NCBI GenBank assembly: GCA_945883565.1
Contig: CAMCXO010000002.1
Coordinates: 124,001 to 188,000 of the forward strand
Length of the DNA: 64,000 nt
Source: Chryseobacterium gleum
GTDB taxonomy: Bacteria; Bacteroidota; Bacteroidia; Flavobacteriales; Schleiferiaceae
Direction of reading: 5' to 3'
Position 1 is the stretch's first letter. Every line of letters starts with the position of its first letter. Under the pieces are notes generated by a model, which had not been told where the DNA came from, made no database searches, and worked only from the letters and a program-made list of their open reading frames with translations. Shown piece by piece: positions 8,961 through 19,360 of this stretch. The translations under genes were made by a program, and so were the position numbers.

Positions 8961-11002
8961 ACTCAGGTAATAAACACATATTACAACGCATTTACTTACT
9001 GAGCTTGCCCATAGGTTTGCTATGCTTGGGTATAGTTTATAAACTCATTGATATACAACTCATTCAAGGCCCCGAACTTCGTGAACAAGCCAAACGTTTA
9101 ACCATAACCAACAATAAAGTAACGGCCGAAAGAGGCAGTATTTATTCTACCGATGGAAAGTTATTGGCCACAAACATCACCAAATACTCGGCTTTTTTTG
9201 ATACTTCTGTTGCGCCTGAAGATTCTATTATCAAACATATCAACGCCTTAAGCACCGATTTAAATGAGCTCTTTCCAAAAAAAACAGCAGCTGAGTGGAA
9301 AAACCTAATTGAAAAGTTCCGCAAAAACCGCGAACACAACAAAAAAGTTAAAGAGAATAAAATTAATGATTCATTTAAGCCCATTGGGTTTGTAATTGGC
9401 GAAAATCTGAGTTTATCTCAAGCCCAGAAACTAAGGTCAATGCCCATTTTTAAAGATGGACAGAATAAAGGTGGGTTGGTACTTCGGCAAAGCCAAGAGC
9501 GAAAATTGCCGCTCGGACAAAAAGCCCAAAGAACCATTGGGTCTATTGAAAACAAAAGCGGCCTAGAACAAGCCTTTAATTCCTACTTAGAAGGAAAAGA
9601 CGGCATTCGCTTAGAACAACGTATTTCCTCTGATTTGTGGAAACCATTAACAGACTATTACAGCAGAGAGCCGGAAAATGGTAAAGATGTGGTGAGCACC
9701 ATTGATTCAAGGCTTCAGGACATTGCCCATGCCGCTCTTTTAAAACAACTTGAAGCATTTGAAGCTGAGCATGGTTGTGCAGTTTTAATGGAAGTGAAAA
9801 CAGGTGCCATTAGAGCCATGGTAAACTTGGGCCGAAATGCAAAAGGAACTGCCTATTACGAACGTCTGAATTATGCCTTGCGCAAAACCCCTCCCGGTTC
9901 AACGGTAAAACCATTAATGTTGATGCGGGCTCTTGAGGCTTCGGCTGTAGATACCGGCATGCAGATTAATACTGGCAACGGAATACTCCCAATAGGAAAA
10001 AAACCCATCACTGATAGCAACTACAAAAACGGTAAAGGAGGCTACGGCACCATCAGTCTGGCTAAATGTATTGAAGTTAGCTCTAATACAGGCATTGTTA
10101 AAGCCCTTTTCCCAGTTTACAAAAATCGTCCGGAAGACTTGATTTCAGTTTATTACCATTTACAACTAGACAAACCTACAGGTATTGGCATTGTAGGAGA
10201 AGACAAACCCATCTTACCCAATCCAAAAGCCAGCAATTGGCATCAAACCGATTTAGCCAGAGTTATTATAGGGTACCAAACAGAGCTTAGTCCAATGCAA
10301 ATTTTAATGGCCTATAATGCCATCGCGAACAACGGCATAATGCTTCGTCCGCAACTGGTTGAAAAAATTCAATATTTAGGGGCCATCGAGAAGTCTTATG
10401 AACCCGAACCTGTGGGATCGCCCATTTGCCAAGCGAGTACTTTGAAAATATTAAGACAAATTCTCGAAAAAACCATGGAACGCGGAACGGGTTCCGATTT
10501 CAAGCATCCGTCGTTTTCGATGGCAGGCAAAACAGGTACTGCCAATTTAACTTCCCATTTGGAAAAGCAAGCCGGAGAACGCGATGTTTATCAAGCATCT
10601 TTTGTGGGCTATTTCCCGGCCAACTCTCCCCAATATTCTTGTATAGTGGTAGTCTACAATCCCAACGCCAATTTGGGCTATTATGGATCTCAAGTTGCCG
10701 GGCCTGTCTTTAAGGAAATTGCTGGGAATGCCTATAGAATTAGTCCGCAAAAACTTCCAAACAAAGTATTTATAGAACCTTTAAAGTCCAATAAGACCAA
10801 TACTCGCTATTTAGAAAACACTTTGCAAAGAAACCAAATGCCTAATGTAAGGGGTTTGCGTCTTGCCGATGCCATTCACATTTTAGAAAACGAAGGCCTT
10901 CGCGTAAAACTTGAAGGCTTTTCTGGAAAAGTAGTTAGCCAATGGCCACAAGCTGGTGAGCCTATACCTGCGGCCAAAACCATAATTCTTAGAGCAGGAT
11001 GA
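8957..11002 (+). CDS. ftsI: Division-specific penicillin-binding protein (FtsI/PBP3 type) with C-terminal PASTA domain
   Basis: The 681-residue class B PBP has a TM helix at about 11-30, a PBP dimerisation domain and a transpeptidase domain with all three active-site motifs: S315-TVK, S375-SN and K525-TGT. A PASTA domain (MPNVRGLRLADAIHILENEG onward) fills the last 65 residues or so. It crosslinks septal peptidoglycan in the periplasm together with FtsW. PASTA domains on the division PBP are common in Bacteroidota. The gene overlaps ftsL and murE by 4 nt each. Confidence 0.93.
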   Translation: MNSGNKHILQRIYLLSLPIGLLCLGIVYKLIDIQLIQGPELREQAKRLTITNNKVTAERGSIYSTDGKLLATNITKYSAFFDTSVAPEDSIIKHINALSTDLNELFPKKTAAEWKNLIEKFRKNREHNKKVKENKINDSFKPIGFVIGENLSLSQAQKLRSMPIFKDGQNKGGLVLRQSQERKLPLGQKAQRTIGSIENKSGLEQAFNSYLEGKDGIRLEQRISSDLWKPLTDYYSREPENGKDVVSTIDSRLQDIAHAALLKQLEAFEAEHGCAVLMEVKTGAIRAMVNLGRNAKGTAYYERLNYALRKTPPGSTVKPLMLMRALEASAVDTGMQINTGNGILPIGKKPITDSNYKNGKGGYGTISLAKCIEVSSNTGIVKALFPVYKNRPEDLISVYYHLQLDKPTGIGIVGEDKPILPNPKASNWHQTDLARVIIGYQTELSPMQILMAYNAIANNGIMLRPQLVEKIQYLGAIEKSYEPEPVGSPICQASTLKILRQILEKTMERGTGSDFKHPSFSMAGKTGTANLTSHLEKQAGERDVYQASFVGYFPANSPQYSCIVVVYNPNANLGYYGSQVAGPVFKEIAGNAYRISPQKLPNKVFIEPLKSNKTNTRYLENTLQRNQMPNVRGLRLADAIHILENEGLRVKLEGFSGKVVSQWPQAGEPIPAAKTIILRAG

Positions 11003-12465
11003 AGCTGTTAAAAGATCTGTTGTACAGATGCGGCATTGAACGTATACAAGGCACCACTCAAATGGCCATTATTCACGTGGCTTTTGACTCTCGTAAAGTG
11101 CAGAAAGACAGTCTATTTGTAGCCATTTCCGGCACTCAGAACGATGGACACAACCACATTTTTGAAGCCATAGAAAAGGGCGCTTGCGCCGTGGTGGTAG
11201 AAACTTGGCAAGAAAGCCTACCGAGCCACATTGTACAAGTCGAGGTAAAAAACTCGGCTAAGGCCTTGGGTGAAATAGCATCTAATTTTTATGAACAACC
11301 TAGCGAATACTTAAAAGTTGTGGCGGTCACCGGAACCAATGGAAAAACCACAGTAGCCAGTTTGCTTCATAAACTGGCTCTCGACCTTGGGTACAAGGCC
11401 GGGCTAATTTCTACCGTTGTACATAAAGTGAATAAAGAGGAAATAACCTCCACCCACACCACACCAGACGCCTTACAGCTACAGCAGCTTTTTAAGCGTA
11501 TGCGCGATGCAGGGTGTGCCTATGTCTTTATGGAAGCCAGTTCTCATGGCATCGTTCAAGAACGAATGGCTGGCATTTTATTGGCCGGAGCCATTTTCAC
11601 TAACATTAGCCGCGATCATCTCGACTATCACGGAACGTTTAACCACTATGTGGCCGCAAAAAAGAAACTCTTCGATGATTTACCTGCCTCGGCATTTGCT
11701 TTAAGCAATCTAGACGATAAACAAGGGAATCATATGCTTCTTCATTCGCGAGCCAAAAAGCTAAGCTTCGCCTTACAGCAACCTGCCGATTTTAAGGGCA
11801 AAGTGCTTGAGAGTGATTTTAATGGCATGCTCCTAGATTTCAATGGAGAAGAGTTTTGGACAGGCCTCATAGGGCATTTTAATGCTTCAAATCTTTTGGC
11901 CATTTACTCCGCTGCTTTAACCTTAAATCTGGCAAAATCTCAAGAACTGTTGGCTGCCATGAGCTTGTTGAAGCCGGTTGCCGGTCGTTTTCAATATCTG
12001 CGCAGCAAAAAAGGGGTAACAGGCATAGTAGATTACGCCCATACGCCCGATGCTTTGGAAAATGTTTGTGCAACCATTACCCAAATTATAGAAAAAGGCA
12101 GAAGGCTATTTGTGGTGGTGGGTTGTGGCGGTAATCGCGATACAGGGAAACGCCCAATTATGGCACAAATCGCTGTAAAATATGGGAATCGTTCGGTTTT
12201 TACTGCAGATAACCCTCGATTTGAAGACCCAGAGGACATACTAGACCAAATGGAAGCCGGTTTAGACCTGAGCCAGCGCAGCCGGGTTTTCCGAATTGCG
12301 GATCGGAAAGAGGCCATCAAAACCGCTTGCCACTTAGCCGAAATGGGAGATGTGGTGCTTATTGCCGGTAAAGGCCACGAAAGTTATCAAGAAATACAGG
12401 GCATTAAACACCCTTTCAGCGATTTGGAAGTGCTTCGTTCAACTTTTGAAAACATGCCCGAATAA
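10999..12465 (+). CDS. murE: UDP-N-acetylmuramoyl-L-alanyl-D-glutamate--2,6-diaminopimelate ligase
   Basis: The 488-residue Mur ligase has an N-terminal UDP-binding domain, a central ATPase domain with P-loop GTNGKTT near residue 112, and a C-terminal ligand domain. The DNPR motif ([13 protein letters not shown]) marks specificity for meso-diaminopimelate rather than lysine. It adds the third amino acid to the cytoplasmic peptidoglycan precursor. It overlaps ftsI by 4 nt and touches mraY by 1 nt. Confidence 0.95.
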   Translation: MKLLKDLLYRCGIERIQGTTQMAIIHVAFDSRKVQKDSLFVAISGTQNDGHNHIFEAIEKGACAVVVETWQESLPSHIVQVEVKNSAKALGEIASNFYEQPSEYLKVVAVTGTNGKTTVASLLHKLALDLGYKAGLISTVVHKVNKEEITSTHTTPDALQLQQLFKRMRDAGCAYVFMEASSHGIVQERMAGILLAGAIFTNISRDHLDYHGTFNHYVAAKKKLFDDLPASAFALSNLDDKQGNHMLLHSRAKKLSFALQQPADFKGKVLESDFNGMLLDFNGEEFWTGLIGHFNASNLLAIYSAALTLNLAKSQELLAAMSLLKPVAGRFQYLRSKKGVTGIVDYAHTPDALENVCATITQIIEKGRRLFVVVGCGGNRDTGKRPIMAQIAVKYGNRSVFTADNPRFEDPEDILDQMEAGLDLSQRSRVFRIADRKEAIKTACHLAEMGDVVLIAGKGHESYQEIQGIKHPFSDLEVLRSTFENMPE

Positions 12466-13679
12466 TGCTTTACTACCTTTTCGAATACCTCAATTCCCAT
12501 TACGACCTACCCGGAACCGGGGTATTTAGGTTTATAACTTTCCGTGCGGCATTGGCCCTTATTACCTCATTATTGGTTTCGCTGGTTCTAGGGAAACGCA
12601 TCATCGAACTTCTGCGCAAAAAGCAGGTGGGCGAAACCATTCGCGAGCTCGGGCTCGAAGGTCAAAGCCAAAAAAAGGGCACCCCAACTATGGGTGGACT
12701 GTTAATACTGGCAGCCATTTTGTTGCCCACCCTTTTGTTCGCCAAACTTCTCAATATTTACATCATTTTACTAATTGTTAGCACTTTATGGATGGGATTC
12801 ATTGGGTTTTTAGACGATTACATTAAGGTCTTCAAAAAGAATAAACAAGGTTTAAGAGGGGTATTTAAGGTTCTGGGGCAAATCGGATTGGGCCTTATTG
12901 TTGGAGGTGTCATGTACTTTCATCCAAATGTGGTTATCAAAGAAGAAATGAGCGCGGACCAAAAAGCCCTCAGCCAAGGCGTTTTTGGCGAAGCCCATAA
13001 ATCTTCTAAAACCACAATCCCTTTTACCAAAAACAACGAACTGGATTATGCACAAGCGCTTCAATGGGTTGGTCAAGAAGGGGTAAAATGGGCATGGCTC
13101 ATTTTTATTCCGATTGTCATTTTCATTGTAACCGCCGTATCAAATGGAGCAAACTTAACAGATGGAATAGATGGATTGGCTACTGGAACGTCGGCCATTG
13201 TGGGGGTTACATTAGGCATTCTGGCCTATGTATCGGGTTCAATTGTTTTTGCCGATTATCTCAACATTATGTATATACCCGAATCGGGCGAAACCGTGGT
13301 GTTCATGTCGGCCTTTGTTGGAGCATGCATTGGTTTCTTGTGGTACAATGCCTATCCTGCTCAGGTTTTTATGGGTGATACAGGCAGTTTGAGTCTGGGT
13401 GGAATTATAGCTGTATTCGCTATTATAATTCGCAAAGAACTGCTCATTCCGGTTTTATGCGGCATTTTCTTGGCCGAAAATCTAAGTGTAATGCTTCAAG
13501 TTAGTTATTTCAAATACACCAAAAAGAAGTTTGGCGAGGGGCGACGGATTTTCAAAATGTCACCTTTACACCATCATTATCAAAAACTGGGTTATCACGA
13601 AAGCAAAATTGTAACCCGATTTTGGATTGTGGGCGTTATGCTGGCGGTGCTAACCATTGTAACCCTTAAGTTACGTTAA
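12465..13679 (+). CDS. mraY: Phospho-N-acetylmuramoyl-pentapeptide-transferase MraY
   Basis: The 404-residue polytopic membrane enzyme makes lipid I from UDP-MurNAc-pentapeptide and undecaprenyl phosphate. Key motifs seen are [28 protein letters not shown], the catalytic region [11 protein letters not shown] and the triple-His motif [11 protein letters not shown]. It is longer than the roughly 360 residues of the E. coli enzyme because of an insertion around residues 155-205 ([20 protein letters not shown] onward), a known Bacteroidota trait. Confidence 0.95.
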   Translation: MLYYLFEYLNSHYDLPGTGVFRFITFRAALALITSLLVSLVLGKRIIELLRKKQVGETIRELGLEGQSQKKGTPTMGGLLILAAILLPTLLFAKLLNIYIILLIVSTLWMGFIGFLDDYIKVFKKNKQGLRGVFKVLGQIGLGLIVGGVMYFHPNVVIKEEMSADQKALSQGVFGEAHKSSKTTIPFTKNNELDYAQALQWVGQEGVKWAWLIFIPIVIFIVTAVSNGANLTDGIDGLATGTSAIVGVTLGILAYVSGSIVFADYLNIMYIPESGETVVFMSAFVGACIGFLWYNAYPAQVFMGDTGSLSLGGIIAVFAIIIRKELLIPVLCGIFLAENLSVMLQVSYFKYTKKKFGEGRRIFKMSPLHHHYQKLGYHESKIVTRFWIVGVMLAVLTIVTLKLR

Positions 13680-13682
13680 GCC

Positions 13683-15032
13683 ATGCAAATACCTGATTTC
13701 TTACTCATTTTAGGGGCAGGCGAAAGTGGCGTAGGCACGGCCCTTTTGGCCAAAAAGCTTGGCATTGTTTCTGTTCTCAGCGATTCAGGCCTCATTAAAC
13801 GACCGCATAAACAAGAACTCGAAGCGGCTGGTATTCAATATGAAGAGGGTGGCCATGGCCAATGGCCCATCACAGAAAACTCTTGGGTGGTTAAAAGCCC
13901 CGGGATTTCGCCAAAAGCCCCGGTCGTAATCGCATTAAAAGCCATAGGGGCCACTATTATGTCGGAAATAGAATTCGCTTCGCGCTTCACTACCGGTAAA
14001 ATAGTAGCGATTACCGGTAGCAATGGCAAAACCACAACCACCTTACTTACCCACCATATATTTAAGCGTGGGGGACTCGATGTGGCACTTGCTGGCAACA
14101 TTGGCACCAGCATGGCCCGCTTGCTTTCGGAACGCGACTATGCATGGTGGGTACTAGAAATCAGCAGTTTTCAACTAGACGACACTTTCGAATTCCATCC
14201 GCATATAGCCATTATAACCAATATTACTCCCGATCATCTCGATCGCTACGACTATCAAATGGAAAACTATGTGGCTTCAAAATTCAGAATTGGAAAGAAC
14301 CAAACCCAAACCGATTACTTTTTTTATTGCCCAGACGATCTGTGGAGTGCCCAAGGCCTCGAAATCCACAGCCATTCGGCCAAATGCCTGCCCTTCTCCC
14401 TAGAAATAAAACCCGACGCACAACACGAAGGCGCTTTCTTCTTCAACAATCAAATTGAACTCAACTTACATCCACAACCAAAAATGAGCATTAACGAACT
14501 CGCTTTACAAGGCAAACACAATGTGTACAACTCTATGGCTGCAGCTTTGGGCGCCCGTGCCGCTTTTTTAAGCGATGAAGTGATAAAAGGAGCGTTAGCC
14601 GATTTTGAAAACATTGAGCATCGACTCGAATTTGTAGCTCAAGTAAATGGTGTGGATTTTATTAACGACTCCAAAGCCACAAACATCAACAGCACTTGGT
14701 ATGCCTTGGAAAGCATGAAAAAACAAGTGATTTGGATTGTAGGCGGCGTAGATAAAGGCAACGATTACAGCCAACTAATGCCTCTGGTTCGCAAAAATGT
14801 AAAAGCCATTGTGTGTTTGGGAATCGATAACCAAAAAATAATTCACGAATTCAAGGATGCGGTAGACATGATTCTAGAAACGCGCGATATGTCAACCTGT
14901 GTTCAAATGGCTAATAGCCTTTCTAAAAAAGGCGATGTGGTTTTGCTTTCGCCTGCTTGTGCCAGTTTCGATCTTTTTTCGAACTACGAAGACCGTGGCA
15001 ATCAATTTAAAGAAGCCGTAAAACTGTTGTGA
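13683..15032 (+). CDS. murD: UDP-N-acetylmuramoylalanine--D-glutamate ligase
   Basis: The 449-residue Mur ligase has an N-terminal Rossmann-like domain (LILGAGESGVGTALLAKKLG), the ATP-binding loop ITGSNGKTTTT near residue 116 and a C-terminal domain with INDSKATNINSTWYAL and LLSPACASFDLF. It adds D-glutamate to UDP-MurNAc-Ala. It starts 3 nt after mraY and overlaps ftsW by 4 nt. Confidence 0.95.
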   Translation: MQIPDFLLILGAGESGVGTALLAKKLGIVSVLSDSGLIKRPHKQELEAAGIQYEEGGHGQWPITENSWVVKSPGISPKAPVVIALKAIGATIMSEIEFASRFTTGKIVAITGSNGKTTTTLLTHHIFKRGGLDVALAGNIGTSMARLLSERDYAWWVLEISSFQLDDTFEFHPHIAIITNITPDHLDRYDYQMENYVASKFRIGKNQTQTDYFFYCPDDLWSAQGLEIHSHSAKCLPFSLEIKPDAQHEGAFFFNNQIELNLHPQPKMSINELALQGKHNVYNSMAAALGARAAFLSDEVIKGALADFENIEHRLEFVAQVNGVDFINDSKATNINSTWYALESMKKQVIWIVGGVDKGNDYSQLMPLVRKNVKAIVCLGIDNQKIIHEFKDAVDMILETRDMSTCVQMANSLSKKGDVVLLSPACASFDLFSNYEDRGNQFKEAVKLL

Positions 15033-16237
15033 TCCAAATTGGCAAATTCATAAAAGGCGATAAGGTTATTTGGGCCTTGGCTTTGCTTATGGCTTTATTG
15101 TCGTTTCTGGCGGTATATAGTGCAAGCAGCCATATGGCGCTAAAACACGAAACGGCAATAGGCACCATTGTGCTTAAACACTTGTTCTTTTTGGTAACCG
15201 GTTTCAGCTTGATGTATATGGCCCACAGCATCCCCTATCGGTATTTTGGGGGCATTGCCGTAATCATGCTGCCTGTGGCTATGTTACTTCTTGCTTTAAC
15301 ACTTCTTCAAGGTGGGTCGAGCAATGGCACTAACGACAGCCGCTGGTTAAATTTTATGGGTTTGAGCTTTCAAACTTCAACCTTCGCCAGCTTAGTACTT
15401 TATGTTTATGTAGCCCGATATTTAAGCAAGAATTTGCTTAACAAACCTAGTTTGAAAAACGCATTCTTCCCATTGTTGCTCCCCATTGCCTTGGTTTGCG
15501 CCCTCATTTTGCCGGCTAATTTGTCAACCGCTGTTATCGTTTTCTTTACATCGCTGGTTCTCATGTTCGTGGGCCACTTCCCCCTAAAAAATATGCTGTT
15601 TATAATCCTAATTGGACTAGGCTCGTTGATTGGTTTTGTGCTTTTGGTGAAGGCCTTTCCCCAAATCAGCAACAGGGTTGATACTTGGCAAGGTCGTTTG
15701 GAGGCTTATTGGGATGGCCCAAGCGAGAAAAGCTACCAAGTTCAAAAGGCCCATCTGGCTATTGCCCAAGGGGGCTTATTCGGCATGGGCGCCGGAAAAA
15801 GCACCCAAAAGAACTTTTTACCACAATCAAATTCCGACTTCATTTACGCCATAATTGTCGAAGAATATGGCTTACTAGGCGGGCTTTTTGTTCTGGCATT
15901 GTTTATATGGTTGTTTGTGCGAATTTTAAAAACAGCCACCAAGGCGCCTACGGTATTTGGCAGCCTTTTAACGGTTGCTGCAGGCTCTGGTATTATGCTT
16001 CAGGCTTTTATAAATATGGGCGTGGCAGTCAGTATTTTTCCGGTTACTGGCCAAACCCTGCCTCTTATTTCTCAGGGTGGAACCGCCATTTGGATGAATT
16101 GCCTGGCGCTTGGTATAATATTAAGCGTGAGCCGTGCCGAAAGAGGCGAGGAAATTCCTATGGCTGACGAAACCAAACCTGAATTCACTGCGTCTGAAAA
16201 CCCTCAATCTCAAGCCCATGAAGAAGCTATCGCCTAG
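15029..16237 (+). CDS. ftsW: FtsW septal peptidoglycan glycosyltransferase (SEDS family)
   Basis: The 402-residue polytopic SEDS protein has motifs SRWLNFMGLSFQ, GLFGMGAGKSTQKNFLPQSN, DFIYAIIVEEYGLLGG and the C-terminal PVTGQTLPLISQGGT. It polymerises lipid II at the septum with FtsI. The start is GTG at 15029, overlapping the murD stop (GTGA). The last 40 residues are a hydrophilic cytoplasmic tail whose coding overlaps the start of murG by 20 bp. Confidence 0.93.
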   Translation: MIQIGKFIKGDKVIWALALLMALLSFLAVYSASSHMALKHETAIGTIVLKHLFFLVTGFSLMYMAHSIPYRYFGGIAVIMLPVAMLLLALTLLQGGSSNGTNDSRWLNFMGLSFQTSTFASLVLYVYVARYLSKNLLNKPSLKNAFFPLLLPIALVCALILPANLSTAVIVFFTSLVLMFVGHFPLKNMLFIILIGLGSLIGFVLLVKAFPQISNRVDTWQGRLEAYWDGPSEKSYQVQKAHLAIAQGGLFGMGAGKSTQKNFLPQSNSDFIYAIIVEEYGLLGGLFVLALFIWLFVRILKTATKAPTVFGSLLTVAAGSGIMLQAFINMGVAVSIFPVTGQTLPLISQGGTAIWMNCLALGIILSVSRAERGEEIPMADETKPEFTASENPQSQAHEEAIA

Positions 16238-17318
16238 GTTTTTGATTAGCGGAGGAGGCACAGGTGGGCATATCTTCCCTGCCCTTAGCATTGCCGATGC
16301 CCTTAGAGAACGCTTTCCCGACTGTGTTATTCATTTCGTTGGCGCCAAAGGACGAATGGAAATGGAGCGTGTTCCGGATGCGGGTTATTCCATAACAGGA
16401 TTGTGGATAAGTGGCATTGACCGCAGTAGGCCTTTGAAAAATGCCCTTTTCCCTATAAAATTCTTCCTTAGTCTGGCACGAGCTTTCTTCTTAATTCAAA
16501 AATTCAAACCTCAATTGGTTATTGGTACTGGTGGGTTTGCCAGTGGAAGTCTATTAAGTGTTGCTGGTTTTTTGGGTGTCCCCACCCTCATTCAAGAACA
16601 AAATTCATATCCCGGTCTTACCAATAGAAAGCTAGGCCGAAAAGCCAAAACCATTTGCGTAGCATACGAAGGGTTGGAAAAGTACTTCCCTAAACATAAA
16701 ATCCTGCTAACAGGAAATCCAGTTCGAAAAGATTTAACTACGCCTTTGCCCAAGCGCGACGATGCCTTGAGCCATTTTGGGTTTAGCGACGGACCTGTAG
16801 TTCTAATTCTTGGAGGTTCATTAGGGGCCAAAAACATCAACAAAGCGGTTGAACGCGAATTGATGAATTGGCTCAACTGGGGGTACCGAATTATTTGGCA
16901 GACCGGTAAACTGTACTATAACGACTTGAAAGCACGAATTGAACCGCATCCAAATTTGTGGATGAACGCTTTTGTTACCGATATGCCCAAGGCGTATGCA
17001 GCTGCCGATGTGGTCCTTTCGAGGGCTGGTGCCGGAACCCTTTCGGAATTGGCGATTGTGAATAAACCCGCCATTTTGGTGCCTTCGCCCAATGTAGCCG
17101 ATGACCATCAAACCAAAAATGCCCAAATGTTTTTTAGAAAAGGCGCTGCATCTATAATAACCGAAGCTCAGCTCCCGACCCAATTAGGCAACAGCCTGAA
17201 ATCTCTTATGGAAACGCCTACAAAACGTGTCCAAATGACGAAGGCCATGCAGGAATTGGCTTTACCTAAAGCCACAGAAAACATTGTAATTGCCATAGAA
17301 ACCCTGTTGAAATTATGA
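16218..17318 (+). CDS. murG: UDP-GlcNAc--lipid I GlcNAc transferase MurG
   Basis: Starting at the ATG at 16218, the protein is 366 residues and opens MKKLSPRFLISGGGTGGHIF, the standard N-terminus with the glycine-rich donor loop. A longer frame open from 16134 is not needed. Other motifs are GTGGFASGSLLSVAG, LILGGSLGAKNIN, SRAGAGTLSELAIVNKPAIL and the terminal DDHQTKNA loop. It makes lipid II at the inner face of the membrane. It overlaps ftsW by 20 bp and murC by 4 nt. Confidence 0.95.
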   Translation: MKKLSPRFLISGGGTGGHIFPALSIADALRERFPDCVIHFVGAKGRMEMERVPDAGYSITGLWISGIDRSRPLKNALFPIKFFLSLARAFFLIQKFKPQLVIGTGGFASGSLLSVAGFLGVPTLIQEQNSYPGLTNRKLGRKAKTICVAYEGLEKYFPKHKILLTGNPVRKDLTTPLPKRDDALSHFGFSDGPVVLILGGSLGAKNINKAVERELMNWLNWGYRIIWQTGKLYYNDLKARIEPHPNLWMNAFVTDMPKAYAAADVVLSRAGAGTLSELAIVNKPAILVPSPNVADDHQTKNAQMFFRKGAASIITEAQLPTQLGNSLKSLMETPTKRVQMTKAMQELALPKATENIVIAIETLLKL

Positions 17319-18658
17319 ATGCGCCATTGAAATCAAACCTGTTTTTGCTAGGCATAGGCGGAATTGGCATGAGCGCTTTGGCAAAGTTCTTAAGCCTAAA
17401 GGGGCATAAGCTCTATGGTTACGACCGCAATACTTCTTCTATTACCCAAAGTTTGGTTGACATAGGTATTTCGGTAATAACAGAAGAAAATTTGTCGCTA
17501 CTGGAACCCGAATTCTTGAATAACGAAACAACCGATATAATTTATACCCCTGCCATTCCAGCTAATTCTTTACTAAAAACGCACTTTGAAGAAAATGGTT
17601 TTCGGCTTCTTAAGCGCTCAGAGGTGCTTGAAATGGCAACACAAAACTATATCACATTGGCGGTGGCCGGAACCCATGGCAAAACCACCACCTCTGCAGT
17701 TCTATGTTACCTGTTAAGCGTTTTAGGGCACAATCCCAATGCCTTTTTAGGTGGAATTGCCAAAAATTTCAATAACAATTTTGTAGCAGGAAATGGCCCA
17801 TACTGCGTGGTTGAAGCCGATGAATTTGACCGCAGTTTTCTCCGTTTACATCCATACGCAGCCATTATTACAGCAATGGATCCCGATCATTTAGATATCT
17901 ACCAAAACAAAGACGATTTCGAAAAAACCTTTCTGCAATTTTCAAAGCAAGTTAGCCATCACCTCTTAGTTAAAAATGGACTTCCTATTTCCAATGCCAA
18001 AACCTATGGCTGGGGCGAAGGTGATTATCAGATTTTAAATTTAACAGTAGCGCATAATCGTTATCAATTTATCTGGAAAGGACCAGGATTTTCGCAAGAA
18101 GTAGTTATGCATTACCCTGGGCGGCATAATGTCGAAAATGCCATTGCCGCCGCATCCCTTTTGCATATGCTAAAATTAGACGAAAAAGAATTGGCAGGTG
18201 CCTTGGCGCAATTTGAAGGCGTTAAACGTCGATTTGAAATACAAATTCCAAATGCAAATACAGTCTATGTTGACGATTATGCCCACCATCCTGAAGAGCT
18301 AAAAGCCTTACTGAATTCGGTGAGAGAACTGTATCCTGAACACAAATTAACGCTTGTTTTCCAGCCTCATTTATTTAGCCGTACACGCGATTTTATGGCA
18401 GAATTCGGTCGGGCTTTAGCGCTGAGCGACGAGCTTTTTCTATTGCCCATTTATCCTGCACGCGAAATACCTATTCCCGATATTACTTCCGAGCGTTTAC
18501 TCGAAACTGTTCCTATGAAGAATAAGCAGTGCCTTAGTTCGGAGGATTTTTTAAAGAAATTGGAAACTTACAGCCCACAACTTTTAATAAGCGCCGGAGC
18601 TGGCGACATAGACCAACTGGTTGAACCCATTTTAAAGAAACTATCGCATGTGGAATAG
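17315..18658 (+). CDS. murC: UDP-N-acetylmuramate--L-alanine ligase
   Basis: The 447-residue Mur ligase begins with the GIGGIGMSALAKFL nucleotide-binding motif, has the ATP loop VAGTHGKTTTSAVL near residue 115, VEADEFDRSFL, and YVDDYAHHPEEL in the C-terminal domain. It commits UDP-MurNAc to the peptide pathway by adding L-alanine. It overlaps murG by 4 nt and ftsQ by 11 bp. Confidence 0.95.
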   Translation: MNAPLKSNLFLLGIGGIGMSALAKFLSLKGHKLYGYDRNTSSITQSLVDIGISVITEENLSLLEPEFLNNETTDIIYTPAIPANSLLKTHFEENGFRLLKRSEVLEMATQNYITLAVAGTHGKTTTSAVLCYLLSVLGHNPNAFLGGIAKNFNNNFVAGNGPYCVVEADEFDRSFLRLHPYAAIITAMDPDHLDIYQNKDDFEKTFLQFSKQVSHHLLVKNGLPISNAKTYGWGEGDYQILNLTVAHNRYQFIWKGPGFSQEVVMHYPGRHNVENAIAAASLLHMLKLDEKELAGALAQFEGVKRRFEIQIPNANTVYVDDYAHHPEELKALLNSVRELYPEHKLTLVFQPHLFSRTRDFMAEFGRALALSDELFLLPIYPAREIPIPDITSERLLETVPMKNKQCLSSEDFLKKLETYSPQLLISAGAGDIDQLVEPILKKLSHVE

Positions 18659-19352
18659 CTTGAAAACTTTGCTTTTTTGGTTACCGGCTTTGGCGATGAT
18701 AGGCACTCTTATGTCGTTTAAAAACAGCTTGCCCCAACCTAAAAAAGGTGATTACCAAATTGATATTCAGGGTGTAATGGCATTTGTCGTTGAAGATGAT
18801 TTAAGACAAATTCTTGACAATGAGTTTGTTAAGGCTAAAACCATCAACACCCATATGTTAGAAGAAAAAATAATCGAACTAAATGGTGTAACGGAGGTAG
18901 AAGTATTTTCCAAACTTGACGAAGAACTGCATGTACGCGTAGTACAGGCAAAACCTTTGTTAAGGCTCTTTGAAAATGGAAGGAGTGCTTATTTAAGCCA
19001 TACAGGTAAAAGATTAGCCCTTTCGCCCTACGAATCTTGTTTGCTGCCAATAGTACAGGGGTGGCCTAAAGACAGCGTCCAAGCTCATGAATTAATGGCT
19101 ATTTGGCGGTACATAGTTAATGATAGTCTGTTGAATTCCAGCATTGATGGAGGCGAAATAAATGAAAGAGGGGAAATAACCCTCTTTTCACCAATTGGTC
19201 ATCACGAAGTGGTAATGGGCAGCTCAGACAATTGGGAAAACAAATTGCAACGGCTAAAAAATTTTTATCAAAATGTGCTATTGCCCGGTAAACGCAATGT
19301 GCTTAAAAAACTCGACCTCCGTTTCAATAACCAAATAGTATTAAGCAAGTGA
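18648..19352 (+). CDS. ftsQ: Cell division protein FtsQ/DivIB
   Basis: The 234-residue bitopic protein has an N-terminal TM helix (LKTLLFWLPALAMIGTLMSF), a POTRA-like domain (about 40-110; VEDDLRQILDNEFVKAKTIN and NGVTEVEVFSKLDEELHVRV) and a beta domain. Bacteroidota FtsQ proteins are very divergent, but the POTRA pattern and the place between murC and ftsA make the call firm. It links the FtsL/B complex to the divisome. Confidence 0.88.
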   Translation: MWNSLKTLLFWLPALAMIGTLMSFKNSLPQPKKGDYQIDIQGVMAFVVEDDLRQILDNEFVKAKTINTHMLEEKIIELNGVTEVEVFSKLDEELHVRVVQAKPLLRLFENGRSAYLSHTGKRLALSPYESCLLPIVQGWPKDSVQAHELMAIWRYIVNDSLLNSSIDGGEINERGEITLFSPIGHHEVVMGSSDNWENKLQRLKNFYQNVLLPGKRNVLKKLDLRFNNQIVLSK

Positions 19353-19360
19353 ACCAAGAA

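Noticed and set aside
16134-16217. 28-residue N-terminal extension of MurG
   Set aside because: It lies within ftsW, and MurG proteins begin directly before the GGGTGGH loop.
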